Shown: piece after piece, positions 1 to 11,870 of the stretch | Layout: each line of letters begins with the position of its first letter | Position numbering within the stretch: position 1 is the stretch's first letter | Source of the DNA: Elysia chlorotica | Taxonomy: Eukaryota; Mollusca; Gastropoda; Plakobranchidae | Direction: 5' to 3' | Length of the DNA stretch: 64,000 bases | NCBI GenBank assembly: GCA_003991915.1 | Contig: RQTK01000013.1 | Location: 455,895 to 519,894, forward strand | The notes under the pieces: generated by a model | Seen by the model: only the letters and a program-made list of their open reading frames with translations | The model's database searches: none | Told to the model about the DNA's origin: nothing | Translations under genes and position numbers: made by a program

Positions 1-444
1 TGTCAGTGCCGCTGTGAGTGCCATTGTGGGTTAAACTCTCGCCTTTATAGTGAGGCCTGGTCGATTCCAGTCCATTGTGTTGATCCCTTGTGTAACGTGG
101 GAACATTGTGGCTGTAAAGGTAGAGCTCTTAAACCGGGTAGAATTTAGAATGATTCAAAAATAGCTCAGAAATAAAATTCGGAAAAGCAAAGTTACAAAT
201 AAAAGCTAGGGAACCATTGTCGACATAATGGCAGTAAATCAACTTAGTACTGTACAAAAGAAGGGACAGTATTAAGTAACAACAACAAAACAGCTATGAG
301 TTGTCAAAGATGTGAACGATTATGCAAATAAGTTAAATGATTTTAAGCTAGATTTGTTAACCATTATTTTACTAAAGAAACAAAACACCGTATGGAAGAG
401 ATGAGGAAAGGGTCTGAGAATCATGGGGAGTGTGTTGTGAGTGA
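1..444. other. Unassigned AT-rich non-coding stretch
   Basis: I see no exon, array or recognisable repeat here. A weak tRNA B-box-like word (ggtcgattcc) occurs near position 58, but no cloverleaf partner was found. Confidence 0.4.
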
Positions 445-770
445 GCATGATGTTGCTTCAGTTTTTAGGAGTGTAAAAGAAAGAAAATGAGGCGGGCCTG
501 GTGGTTTAAAAGTTTGGGTTCTTCCCATTGTTCTGTGCAGCTCAGCTCAATTTACAGATTGTTTAAACTAGTCTATACGTGAACACATCTTGCCACCTAT
601 TTTGGAAAACATCTGGAATAATTCGTGTGCCTAAAAATCTACCATAAAAGAATTAAATGATATTGGGCCGGTTGCCTTAACCTCTCTGTGGTCACGAAAT
701 GTTAAAATAGAATTGTCAAGGAGCTTGAGGAGTGATTTTCTTCTTCAAAGAGCTTTGGGAGTGATTTTCA
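445..770 (+). pseudogene. Decayed LINE reverse-transcriptase fragment, plus strand
   Basis: Read on the plus strand, with stops and at least one frameshift, this stretch gives the motifs DVASVFRSVKERK, GGPGG, then a region ending LNDIGPVALTS at about 655-690. These match the N-terminal part of a non-LTR retrotransposon reverse transcriptase (the segment leading to the '..YRPVALTS..' block of CR1/Rex1/jockey-type elements). In-frame TGA and TAA codons interrupt it, so it is a dead fragment. A similar but separately oriented fragment lies at 963-1440. The clade assignment is tentative. Confidence 0.6.
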
Positions 771-962
771 TCCTTTCGGGATCCCATGCAGGTTGCTTAT
801 AGAGAGAAAAGAAGTGTTGAAGATGCAATACTGAAGTCAATAAACAACTCTTTTGTCTTAGTGACATTTTATTGAAGATAATTGTCATCACACCATTAAT
901 TAAAGAAATAAATATGTTTTAAATAATAGCTTTCATCATTTGATATAAGACCGACGAAAGTG

Positions 963-1440
963 CTATCGTTTGCAAATGTAATTAAAGGCACATTTTCCAA
1001 ACATTCTTGTAAAATCGTTTGTATATTTTATAGGGATAAGTACAGGAGACAAAACACATCCTTGTGGGGCATCTGCATTTAGAATTATTGTTGAGGAAAA
1101 GTTATTATTTATCTTAACAAACTGGGGTATTGTAGAGAAAAAGTTAAAAATCCATTTTCGGAGATCAACACTGACATTCACTTTTGAACTATTGCCAATC
1201 ATGAGATGATTATGCACTCTGTCTAAGAACAACAATCTTCCGTGCTTCGTGACCTCTTATAGGCAAACTGAATGGGTTTAGAAGATCATTGACCTCAGCT
1301 ACAAGTTTGTGGAAAACTAGTTTTTCCTTACACTTCATCACAAACGATGTCAGAGCTACAGGTCGCAAATCGTTATTTCGCGTATTTTTTTTTTTTTTAG
1401 GAACAGGGATGATTTTCTTTTTGATTTCCAAATTGTTGGG
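963..1440 (-). pseudogene. Decayed LINE reverse-transcriptase fragment, minus strand
   Basis: Two overlapping minus-strand frames together give successive RT blocks. The upstream frame (1431-1210) has IIPVPKK and NDLRPVALTSFVMKC. The downstream frame (1235-963) has a 'FLDRVHNHL' segment, then DAPQGCVLSPVL and a YTNDF end, which are RT fingers/palm motifs of non-LTR elements. The frame change at about 1210-1235 and the lack of the YADD block show that it is broken and truncated. It lies head-to-head with the plus-strand fragment at 445-770. Confidence 0.75.
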
Positions 1441-2290
1441 ATCTCAGAAAAAAATTATCTATTCAAAATGGACGGTAAAACAGGAACCGGTTAATTTGTA
1501 GATTTATAGTCTAAAAACGAACCAATACATGTAGAGATTGTTTGTAAAAAACTAAAAAACTAAAAAATTTAATCTCAGTGTGGCACAATAGACGCATCAT
1601 TAGGTTCAACTTAGAAAATCATTTGAGTCTAACAAATATCGACGCAGATATATTTCCAGATGGAAGAGGACACGTCATAAAATCTAATAATACAAATCAT
1701 GCCGAATCCTATATGCTTTCCGGTATGATTTCGACAGAGATCAATAAATATGGCAACTCCATTTGCAAGGCAAAATCAACCTGGTACAGGGGGAGGGAGG
1801 GGAGGTGATGGCGCGCTAAACACAATTAATCAAATCATGTTTGCTGGGTCCCTCAGCTTCGTGGCACCAAATGCTATGTACCCTTGTCATTGCGGAACAT
1901 AATTTCTAGCCGTCTCAAGCTACTGAGAATACCAAAAAAGGTGCTGAGCTCTCAAACGCGTTTCAGAGTATTTTTTGTTATAATGATACAGAAAATAGAA
2001 ATAGCTAATAACAATTTATGTAAGAAATAAAAGAAAAACTTATTTGTGTAAATATTGACAGACAATTTAAGTTTCAATCTATTAATATGTATCGCAATAA
2101 CGATGTAAAAATGTAAATGCGAGAGCAAAAGCGTTCAAATCAATGTTTTTACTATTAAATTTTTTTTTCATTACTTTTTAGCTCAGTATGTTTGTAGAAT
2201 AATCATACATTTCATACAAGATTCAAACCTGAAACGGCACTGCGCGGGATGATGACTATAAGTGTGCTGTGTTTGACAGTGACACCGCTC
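1441..2290. other. Non-coding stretch without recognisable feature
   Basis: AT-rich sequence with short homopolymers. The frames present are short and show no recognisable domain or splice pattern. Confidence 0.4.
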
Positions 2291-2296
2291 CTATCT

Positions 2297-2305
2297 ATCT
2301 CTCTA

Positions 2306-2404
<99 letters not shown>

Positions 2405-2415
2405 TATCTCTCTGC
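2297..2415. repeat. (CT)n microsatellite
   Basis: About 115 bp of CT dinucleotides with a few interruptions (CCT, CTGT, CTAT). Leu/Ser-alternating frames across it are artefacts of the repeat. Confidence 0.95.
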
Positions 2416-3342
2416 ATCTCTTTTTTTTTAATTTCCATTCTTTTCTCGCTTTTTACTCACACACTCACACATAAACTTTACCATTACAATGGATACTGGT
2501 GGCAATGTTTTATATGCTGCGTGTGACCAATAGACACAACCGAAAACATTATAAACAAACTCAGCAGGCAAAGCAGTTCATTAACCTTGTCTATTCCGAT
2601 ATTTGAAATATCACCATGTCGTTGACGTCAAGCAGTTAGACCGCCTGCCGGGTTAAGGATCGATCGGAACTCAGTCGGAGGCATTACTGATGTTATCAAA
2701 ATTCTATACTGTGGTACAGCAGTTGATGAAAAGACTGATGAAAAAAAACGCTTTTCAGTCGATTTTCTTCTAGGTGCCTTTGTGCAACTGTTTCACCGTA
2801 ACAAAATTGTATTAATGGGCAGGTTCATGTTTGGAAAATAATTCGTTGTGGTATAGAGAAATGTGGAGTCTTGTAACAGGTAATGAGGTAAACAAGGAAT
2901 CAAATTTCTATGCGGTGTTTTTTTTTTCAAATAGTTCACCTAAAAATACTGGCATTAAAGTGTACACTTCTTACTTGGCACAAGGAAAGGGAGCAGATGA
3001 ATCAATAAACACACAAAAATTAGCTAACTATCTGCCAATGTCTTTCACTTTCTTCTTGCACTTATGTTTCATTTTAAAAAGTATATATTAAAGAAAATTA
3101 TCATGAAGTAGGGTGTAAAAGTGCAGTCCTATTAAAAAACGGCCAAATAAAAAAGAGACAGGAAATGAGATAGAAGTAGGAGGGTGAGCGACAGGGTGTG
3201 TTTGTTTGCCATTTATCCTCTGTCAATATGTTATATATAAACATTTTAGTTATATAAAGGTCGAAGAGAAGATGCTAGTTACCAGTTGCCAGTTGTTTTT
3301 TTTTCAATACAAGAGAGGACAATGATAACTAATATTAAACGT
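2416..3342. other. Non-coding stretch without recognisable feature
   Basis: No exon-like segment with good splice sites and no clear repeat was found. Confidence 0.4.
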
Positions 3343-3353
3343 AATATAATATT

Positions 3354-3408
<55 letters not shown>

Positions 3409-3431
3409 TATTATTATTATTATTATTATTA

Positions 3432-3473
<42 letters not shown>
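3343..3473. repeat. (ATT)n microsatellite
   Basis: About 130 bp of ATT trinucleotides with rare interruptions (TTT, GTT, one dropped base). Poly-Leu, poly-Tyr, poly-Asn and poly-Ile frames on either strand are by-products. Confidence 0.95.
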
Positions 3474-3475
<2 letters not shown>

Positions 3476-3835
3476 AAAAACAAGAACGATACAAATATTC
3501 ATACTAAATATTCTTATCATGTCTATAAAGTCATTGCTACCCCTGCAAACAGCACCATTGTGTTCCTGAAAGATATAATCAATCAATTTCCTAAATATGA
3601 CATTCATGGTCAGGTCTGTCTCATCTTTATTCTCTGTTAACATAACGGTGTCTGTTTTTATAACAAGTCAACACATTCTCCATGCTCATACACGCGTGAT
3701 CTCCTGAGCAACTTGAGGTCCAATGTCCCTAGGACTATAGGATTCACTACATCGGTTTTCTGGCCTGGCATCACGCTTAGGGTGTCAATTGTGGTCTCTA
3801 GGGGTGTGGTACAACTGTTGTAGTTTGTGGATTGT

Positions 3836-3837
<2 letters not shown>

Positions 3838-3928
<91 letters not shown>
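3838..3928. repeat. (CT)n microsatellite
   Basis: About 90 bp of nearly perfect CT repeats, followed to 4140 by degenerate CT-rich sequence that looks like an older decayed part of the same array. Confidence 0.95.
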
Positions 3929-3930
<2 letters not shown>

Positions 3931-4140
3931 ATATCTTTCTCTTTCTCTCTATCATTATGTTTCTACCTTTGTCTTTGTCCCTTTGCTCTCTCTCTATCTC
4001 TTCCTCCATAGCCTCTCTCTTTTCGCCTCAATTCTGCATCTGTCTATTTCTGTCTCTTTTTCTCTTTCTCTCTACTTTTGTCTATGTCTGTCTCTATCTT
4101 TGTACGTTCTTGCCTCTCTCTCTATTCTCTTTGTCGCTCT

Positions 4141-4216
<76 letters not shown>

Positions 4217-4310
4217 TCTTTCTCTTTGTCTTTCTTTCTACCTTTGCCTCTTTCTGCCTCTTTCCCCCTCCCTCCCTCTCTCCCTCTCTCCCTCTATCTT
4301 TGCTTCTGGC
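4141..4310. repeat. (CT)n microsatellite with degenerate C/T-rich flank
   Basis: About 70 bp of pure CT (4141-4212) grading into C/T-rich degenerate sequence to about 4310. Long Ser/Leu frames here are not genes. Confidence 0.9.
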
Positions 4311-4344
4311 TCTGCCTCTGTCTCTTTATATCCCTGTATCTCTC

Positions 4345-4505
4345 CCCAGCAACTGGTTGGGTCAGTGTGAGTATAATGTCACCGGCTTAGACAGGAGTCA
4401 TGGTATCCCCGCCCTGCCTCATAAAATTGTCAGACGTAAGCCTTGGGGCTCATCAACAAAAAAAGCCTGTATAGTGCTGATGTTGAACGTTACACCAACT
4501 TAACT
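4345..4505 (+). mobile_element. SINE fragment (family A), 5'-truncated
   Basis: Shares the body of the SINE family seen at 52350-52606: a GGTTGGGTCAGTGTGA segment, 'gacaggagtcatggtatcc', 'aaaattgtcagacgt', and a 3' end close to 'gtgctgatgttgaacgtta' followed by 'caacttaactca'. The tRNA-like head is missing, so the copy is truncated or was overrun by the neighbouring CT array. Confidence 0.8.
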
Positions 4506-4506
4506 C

Positions 4507-4507
4507 A

Positions 4508-4588
<81 letters not shown>
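4507..4588. repeat. (CT)n microsatellite
   Basis: About 80 bp of CT repeat starting directly at the 3' tail of the preceding SINE copy. The array may have been seeded by the SINE tail. Confidence 0.95.
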
Positions 4589-4590
<2 letters not shown>

Positions 4591-5264
4591 ACATTATATA
4601 TGTTCCATTCTTCTTAATACATACATATTTTTAGTAAAAGAAAACAACTGTCAACCCCCAACTTAATAGTTCCTTGGTTCTAGTTCAGCGCAGATGAAAT
4701 TAGAGATACATTTTTACTGTATAAAACATTTCCTTTGAAGAGAATGATTCAAGTTGAAGTTGCATAAAAGGAGGCAAGATTTCGTTTTGCCGGGAAAGGA
4801 GAAATATATGTTCGTAAAAAATTTTAAATAATTTTTTTAAAGACAAGGCGGATTTTATGATCTAACTGAATATAGTTTTATCGGCTTGAGGTATTTCAAG
4901 CAAGCATTTCACGTGAAGCAAGATAATAATAGATGGGCGGGGTGGGGGATATTACAATGTTTAACATCCATAGAATAGTTACGAAAATTATACGTCAGCA
5001 GTATTGCGGTTTTCCTAGAATGAGACACAAGGGAAACACGAGTTTTGTTTACGTTTTGTTTTTACGAGGCAAATATTATAGGACCAAAAAAAACACCAGA
5101 TCAACCGAAGTATGTATTAGGTAAAAAAAAAAAATCTAAAGACCAGATTCACGACTAAATTGATACCATCGGTGGAAAGAGCACATTCATTACCGACAGA
5201 TGCAGGCTGCCCCTCCTGTCCTTCAGCCTACCAAGACCAGTTCGGCTTGTCAGGCAGGCTGTCT
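4589..5264. other. Non-coding stretch without recognisable feature
   Basis: AT-rich with short homopolymers. No exon or known repeat recognised. Confidence 0.4.
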
Positions 5265-5277
5265 GGGGGGGGGGGGG
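5265..5277. repeat. Poly-G tract (13 nt)
   Basis: Uninterrupted G run inside a locally GC-rich 150-bp patch (about 5190-5330). Confidence 0.9.
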
Positions 5278-5869
5278 CGCCCTGAGGGGGCTCAGTGACA
5301 GGCATGAAGAAAGAGAAGGAGAGGGGTAGTTTTTCAACGACTGGAAGGGAAAGACTAACGACAGATTACTTTAATGAAAAAAGTAAGAGTTTTTATAAAA
5401 TTATTATACTTAAAAAAGCGTTTGGCTTAAAAAAAAGATTTGATAAATTAAATTTTTTTTTAAGGTGATTTACAGTTGTGATGGTTTTGGGTTTGTATCC
5501 AATAGTTATGGTGGTCGGTTTTTGTATTTGTCTTTTATAAGCCAGTTTGCTTTTCTATCTTAACGGTTTGGTCTTCGTTTAAATCTTTTTTTTTTCTTTT
5601 AAAGGTTCTCCACACTTGCGCTAAAAGCAACAAGTCATGATGCTTCCATGTGCATCATGTTCCTTTTGTGAGGATCAGTCATGATATTTAGTGCTTGATT
5701 CAGCCAATTCGGGCAGGGGATCCGTCAATACCAGATAAATCTTTAATATCAGTGCTGGCTGCTGACTAGAGACCAGCTCACCGACAGATTAGATGTCACA
5801 TCTGAGCAGCGCGAGACTCTCGCGTGGCACTCGTCGGACCTTTGCCTCTGTGTTAACCTTTAAGTGTTT

Positions 5870-5923
5870 GGGGGGGGGGGGGGGGGGGGGGGGGCGGTGT
5901 GGGGGGGGGGGGGGGGGGGGGGG
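5870..5923. repeat. Two long poly-G tracts in tandem
   Basis: A run of 25 G (5870-5894) and a run of 23 G (5901-5923), separated by six bases. The plus strand could form stacked G-quadruplexes. Tract lengths of this kind are also prone to sequencing error. Confidence 0.9.
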
Positions 5924-6214
5924 TTCTAGTATTTTGATGAATTGCCTTGTCTATGAATTAAATACGTCACAATCCAAGACCAAAGAGAGACAAGTTGGTC
6001 TTCCTTGTTGCTTGATTTTGGAAATACAACCTACGTGGTACGTCGTTCTCTAACACAAATGTACGATAGCTAGGAAGTAAAAAGTTAGCATAATAAGGTT
6101 GATTCATGAATTTCAAGCTAGTAGGATACTACTATTCATTTTTTTTTCCATGATGGGCGCTCTAAAAACAAACTAGGCTACTATGTTTACTTAAGCATAG
6201 GCCGTTCATTCTTT

Positions 6215-6216
6215 GC

Positions 6217-6293
<77 letters not shown>
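6215..6293. repeat. (GTT)n microsatellite
   Basis: About 75 bp of GTT trinucleotides with one GAT interruption. Confidence 0.95.
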
Positions 6294-6295
<2 letters not shown>

Positions 6296-9200
6296 CCCTT
6301 TACATACACGTTGGTGAGTCTCTAGAATTAAATTGAATAAAGTACATTATATCATGAGATAAATTGAACATACTCTTAAGTTTGAAGGGTTAAATTGCGT
6401 CAGCTAGATGCGCTTCGCCGATTTATCGATGTATCCGCAAAACCATAATAAATTCTTTATGTATATTATGATGTTCGTCGTTAAAGATCCCGAGCATTAC
6501 TTTATGCGATGGGAATTATGAATTGACGATTGATTTAAATATCTCTGTTTATCATTTATTTTTGCAAACTTTTGTACCTCTTGGCTCTGTAGGGAGCATC
6601 CGCATTGCGAATTTTTTCGCTGAAAAAATGACTTAATATGCAAAATAAATCCTGTGGAGTGTAAAGGGTGAAATAGCTTAGTCTTGGATTTTCTTTCAAA
6701 AGAAGAACTTTAACCACAATCGCATGTTAGATCCGTTTCTTATAGTGAGATTCTGTTCCATTTTCCTTCCATGCACATTAGTTTTGATAACCTAGAAATG
6801 CACTAACTTTAAATCATGTATCCACTGATCTCCACCTTTCATTGTTGATACTTTTTTAGCCCATCGCACTATCTTTTCCCTTGTCTTCCTCGCATATCAC
6901 TATTTGCCCATGAAATGGTAATTCATTTTATAGAAGGACAAGTCATCTCTGCTCAAGAAAAGCACGGCCCCCTACTAAATCATCCTGCTGATGTTCCTCC
7001 GTAGTTAGCCCCACCTGTTTCGACAAACCAATTTCTCTTTCTCTAGTACTATCGACCTGCCTAGCGAGCAGTGTCAACTGAGGTGTGAGATGTGCCGCTC
7101 TTTTTAGGAAGATATAGATCAACCATCTTCGATTTATTGATTTCGGATGCCAGACTAGACCTGCGGGTGGCACCCAGCGTCTATAGTATAAACAATATGA
7201 TATTTACGGAAGAGGCTGAGCAATTATTTTCTGTTTGTATAGGTGAGCGGCATTGTCTTTATTTGTTATTGACATTATGTCTCAAGATAGTGGATTCAGT
7301 TGGTGTAGATCCATCCCAATAGCCTATGGCAAATTGGGTGTCTATACATGTATATGCCTTGGATAACTAGTTTGAAGACCGCGTCTTTGAATGTGTTTGA
7401 GAGAAACTTTCTGCTAAAGGGCTGTAAGAGCTTCACTTATGCTATAACAATAAGCTTGTAATAATATTTCAAATACTTTAAAATACCTATATAGTATCAT
7501 AACTTTAATATGTTAAAATGTCATGTATCGGTTATATGTGTAGTGAAATAATTTTGAATTATCAAAAACTATTCGCATGTAATTATTGATTGTCTTTATA
7601 TATCCAATAGACTCGATTGCATAACGCAAAAGGTAGGTTTTGCATGTCCTCGTGGAAATCCCATTGTACAGCTGCCGACCCCACAAGCCGTTCAAGTGTA
7701 AAAGTGTTATTCAAACCAGTCCCAGAAAATGCGTAAAGATGCAGTTTTTATAATTTTAAGGCGCAAGGTTGGCGACTCCGCTATTGCGGGGTGCTAGTGT
7801 TAGTCTAATCATAATGCATGGCGCAAATTTTAGCATCACCAGTCTATCGACCTGCATGGAGATATAGCATCCATTCAATTATGATTGAGTCATGGTTATT
7901 GATTAACCTGCTGCTGACATTAATAGTCGAGCCGGTGTTAGCATAATTCGAATATGCTAATCCTTTGATGTTGGCGCTGGAGTGTTAGCAGTCGCCTGTA
8001 TACCCTACGTGTATGGTATGGTAGCTTATCGCACAGTTCCTATTCAGTCAGGTGAACATTTTTTAATTAAACAAATCTCAAAATTTATTGCACTTTTTTG
8101 AAGAGCTGTAATGAATTATAAATTTAATGTTCCAGCGATGTCACTCAGATGATGATCTCAGCTCGATTATTAGTTTTGTCACCAACGTAACTCTGGTTCT
8201 GAATTGTTTTCAAATGTCTCCAGAGAAAGCAACGGAGTGGTCGCCTGGATAAATTGTATGAAGATGAAAAGTAAGTTATTTAAAAAAGAAGAAGACAATG
8301 CTATTTTCAATTGTCATTGTACTTGGAGCAAGACCACAATTTAACACCTGATATATAGGCTTTGGTTTGAAATGAAAATGTTAGCAAGGCTTCAAAACAA
8401 GAAGATGTGAGCTGTAGACTATTGTATTATTTTATAATGAAAAAAAGGTATAAAGAGGAAACTTGTAGTAAAATGTGCCAATTTGATTAGTCCTCCGTAA
8501 TCACCCTGCATCTTCTGAGTTTCTTCAACCCCACAATGTTTATTGGTAGTGTGCTTGGCGCTGTTTCGTTTTGTATTACTCGTATGTTGTTACAACAGCT
8601 GAGAGGAAACGGTGATAAATATTTTTTTTAAAGTTTGAGTTCACTTTTATTTTTCAATGAGTCTATAAGATTTTTTGTTGCACTTTAAAAATCAAAGAAA
8701 ATTTAGCCCATTGGTCTCAGTGGAGTCTAGCCACCATAACCAATAAAGGAAAAGAGAAAGAAGGGGTGTGAGGAATAATTATACACTGCCACGAGTGTTG
8801 GCCATGGCAGCTCGCTGAAACGGATGGCGAAGATTAACTCTTCATGGAGAAGTAGTATTATTATTATTATTAACTCTAATATAAATCAAAGAAATTGACT
8901 GAAATTGGTCGGTTATTTTTTTTAAACAATACATTGCATGGTCGGTATGCTTTTAAACGAAATCTAAGACACCTGCATTATACGAAGCATTGTATAAGAT
9001 TGTGTAACGCTTTGTCAGGAAGACTTAGAAATTGGTATATAAAGAAAAATCACACAGGGAGAGATGAAGCTAGATTTCTGTGATACCTAGGCCTCCGTGA
9101 AGAGACAAAACATCACAAGAAAGCACTGATATCAATATCCTTTAAGAATGACTATCACATCAAAATTTCTCCTTTAATTATATACAGTTTTACATGTGCG

Positions 9201-9960
9201 ATTTAAAAAATTCGAAATTCATAATGTCTTGTATTTTAAACCAACGGGCCAACGGGTGAAATTAAACAAATAGAAACGGGTACATAATACTTGTATACGG
9301 TACAGTTACTGATATTGCTATTGTGTTCGTAGCTGCTCATTAGTTAAAGGGAAATGATTAAACAACGACTTCATGTCTAAGAATAAATAATTATTATGAT
9401 AGTCTCCCCCTAAAGGCCGTTATCCTCCATGTAAATAACTATGTCTGTGTGGAAAATAGGTTGCCCACTCCCTTTCTCCTCATCCCCATGATTACTGACG
9501 CTTCAGAGAACATAGAAAATTTTAATTTCACTTGTTCAATGCATAGCTGAAAACCAAAATATTTTTGTCATTTTTGGTCATCCTGTGAAAATAATCGTTG
9601 AACAAACTTGAAAGGGCCTCCCACAAAGAGCCTCAGACACTCAGGTAGGTAAAGGTAAATGGAGGTCATTTCCTCCCTGGCTTTACACAGAGGTGTCTGT
9701 GCCAAAAAAGGAGTGCTGTGTTTCTTGTCTTACAGAAAGTCTGTGCACCCTCCCACTCTCTTCGCCTACACACTAGACAAGAACACATCTGTTTTGTGTT
9801 CCTTGCTCAGACCTCAGATTAGGCAGAAGCTCAACGACTTCTGATCCGCTGCCGAGTGCGGAAGCAAGTTCAAGCAACCATTGGATCGCTCCTCATCAAC
9901 AGGTAACGGGCTTTACCGACTTTATACTGTGAGTGTGAACTTAAGAATTTGGAGTTTTCG
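6294..9960. other. Gene-free stretch, no recognisable family
   Basis: The frames here are 60-76 codons, lack recognisable domains and do not join into a phased exon chain. A near-perfect 23-nt palindrome lies at 7938-7960 (TTAGCATA arms) and a short ATT run at about 8855-8872. The segment 9640-9845 is less AT-rich and looks like an old dispersed repeat, but I cannot name it. Confidence 0.4.
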
Positions 9961-10020
<60 letters not shown>

Positions 10021-10058
10021 AATTTATTAATATTGTTGTTGTTGTTGTTGTTGTTGCT
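9961..10058. repeat. (ATT)n then (GTT)n compound microsatellite
   Basis: About 55 bp of ATT (9962-10019) followed after a short break by about 25 bp of GTT (10034-10058). Confidence 0.95.
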
Positions 10059-10405
10059 GTTCTTTCTGTTTTTCAACTGGATCTATTGGTCAGGAAAAAC
10101 TGGAAATACTGACAAGTATTCTAATTGAGGGCCATGTTTTTAAAGAACGGACCTAAATTCTAAAGGATGACATTTACTAATGATTATTTAGATGCCTCAA
10201 AGACGGTACCTTATTACTAGATCTGGTTAAGATCTAGATCTACATACATGTGCAATCAAGTAGTCTAGACACCTAGGCTACGTAGGCCTACAAGATACAT
10301 ATCTAATGATTCTAGATTTAGATTAAAATCTAGAACAGAGTTCCCAGCTGAATTGCTTTCCAGAACTGGAGGCTGTGTCTAAATGCACTCCATAACAGAG
10401 TTGTA

Positions 10406-10490
10406 AGTACAGCGTTGCAGTAAGCTTACGACTTGTCTTAATAATAAGTTCAAGCTTATTGCAAGTCGTAAGCTACTGTGACGTTGTACT
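10406..10490. repeat. Compact near-complete hairpin (85 nt)
   Basis: The 5' arm starting AGTACAGCGTTGCAGTA and continuing AGCTTACGACTTG pairs with a 3' arm containing CAAGTCGTAAGCT and ending GTTGTACT. The inner part also pairs (AATAAG with CTTATT around a TTCAAG loop), giving a long rod with few bulges. It resembles either a tiny foldback element or a pri-miRNA-like hairpin. There is no evidence for expression. Confidence 0.7.
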
Positions 10491-11796
10491 TCTAAAGACT
10501 CATAGGTAGTTTTTTAGTCTAAATGTTGCTCAGTACTAGATCTATATTTAGAATATATATTAAGTCCGTCAAATATAAACGCTATGTAGGCTTATTGCAA
10601 TTACTTTATTTTATACAGTGAATAAAAATTATCTTTAGACCTACTCACTTAGGAAAATACTTTTAACTAGCATATATAGGGCTTTGATTTATTTGAGGGT
10701 CCGACCTCAGGATTTGATTTGAAATACAACAAGAAGGCCTATTTTGCTTACAGTAGGCTACATAGCAAATTTTGGACAAACACACTAGATGTATACTTAG
10801 GCCCCCCTATAGTTACATATACATAGCAAAATTTGGACAGAAACACTGTATAGTGCGCACATAACCTTCTATAATTTGTATAGGTTTCCATTATCTGATA
10901 AACCATGTATTCTCATTATACATAAAAAATTCTATGAAAGTAAATTTATAGATTTAGCCTTTGTGAAAATATTTTGTATCAGTTTCAAATTAAAATCCCT
11001 AAATGGTAGCTTTGGAAATTAACTTTACATTGATATTTTTAGAATCCATGATTAAAGGTCCAGATGGAAACTTTGTTTGTAGGCCTACCAATAAATTGTA
11101 AGAGTGCTGCTAGCCGATAGTGGTGAAGTTATAAATAAATGTCTTACGTCAGTCTTGGGGCCTGTCGCCGTAAAGCGCCCTCCAAGGGAACCTAGGAGAT
11201 GTTGAAACCCAAAGAGAGGGAGAGCAGGAATAGTAGAGTTTTGTTGAGACTTTGATACCATGAGCAGTGAACACCAAAAAAAAGTACATTCTTTGATATC
11301 AGTTTAAATGTCCCTCAGATTGACATTTATAAATTTATAAAATATGAAGCTGGGGGCACTGGCAGCTGAGACTTGAGCCTCAAACTCTTGTCGTTTGTCC
11401 ACAGTGGTGCTGAGTGAGCTATCTAATGCCCTATATTTAGATATCAGCTAGTTACGGTCACCAACCATCAAACTTTGATTGGCACCAAAAAACAAATTGT
11501 GAAGTTACTCTCTGTTTTATATTGCCTGCTAATCCTGAATATCCAGACAGGAGTGCATTTGTGGAGCCTTTCCTCCTATCTCCAATTTTTCTCTTCATCT
11601 TCTATTATTCATCTTTTTATCTTATCTTTATCAATACTTTAGTCTAATATTCAAACAGATAGGTAGTCAAAAGCAACATTTTCACATTTCAACAGATTTG
11701 TATACTTTCTGATAAAGAGAATTTAGACTTTGAAAGTAATAAAATTTAAAAAATTGCAGTTGTTTTGCGTTCAATTCCAATAACTCTCTATTTTGC

Positions 11797-11870
11797 ATAT
11801 TTAAACTTTTCGGCCCCTGTTTTTAATTTAGAAATATTTAAACTTTTCGGCTCCTGTTTTTAATTTAGAT
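11797..11870 (+). repeat. Two-copy tandem duplication, 37-bp unit
   Basis: The unit beginning ATATTTAAACTTTTCGGC and ending TTTTTAATTTAGA occurs twice back to back, with one or two substitutions between copies. Confidence 0.9.

Noticed and set aside
3286-3643. Poly-Leu/Tyr and poly-Asn/Ile frames
   Set aside because: Direct translations of the ATT array.
3789-4503. Long Ser/Leu-rich frames of 140-190 codons
   Set aside because: They are translations of CT repeats in three frames; no unique domain and no splice context.
9659-9844. 61-codon plus-strand frame in a less AT-rich patch
   Set aside because: No domain recognised; more likely an old repeat than an exon.
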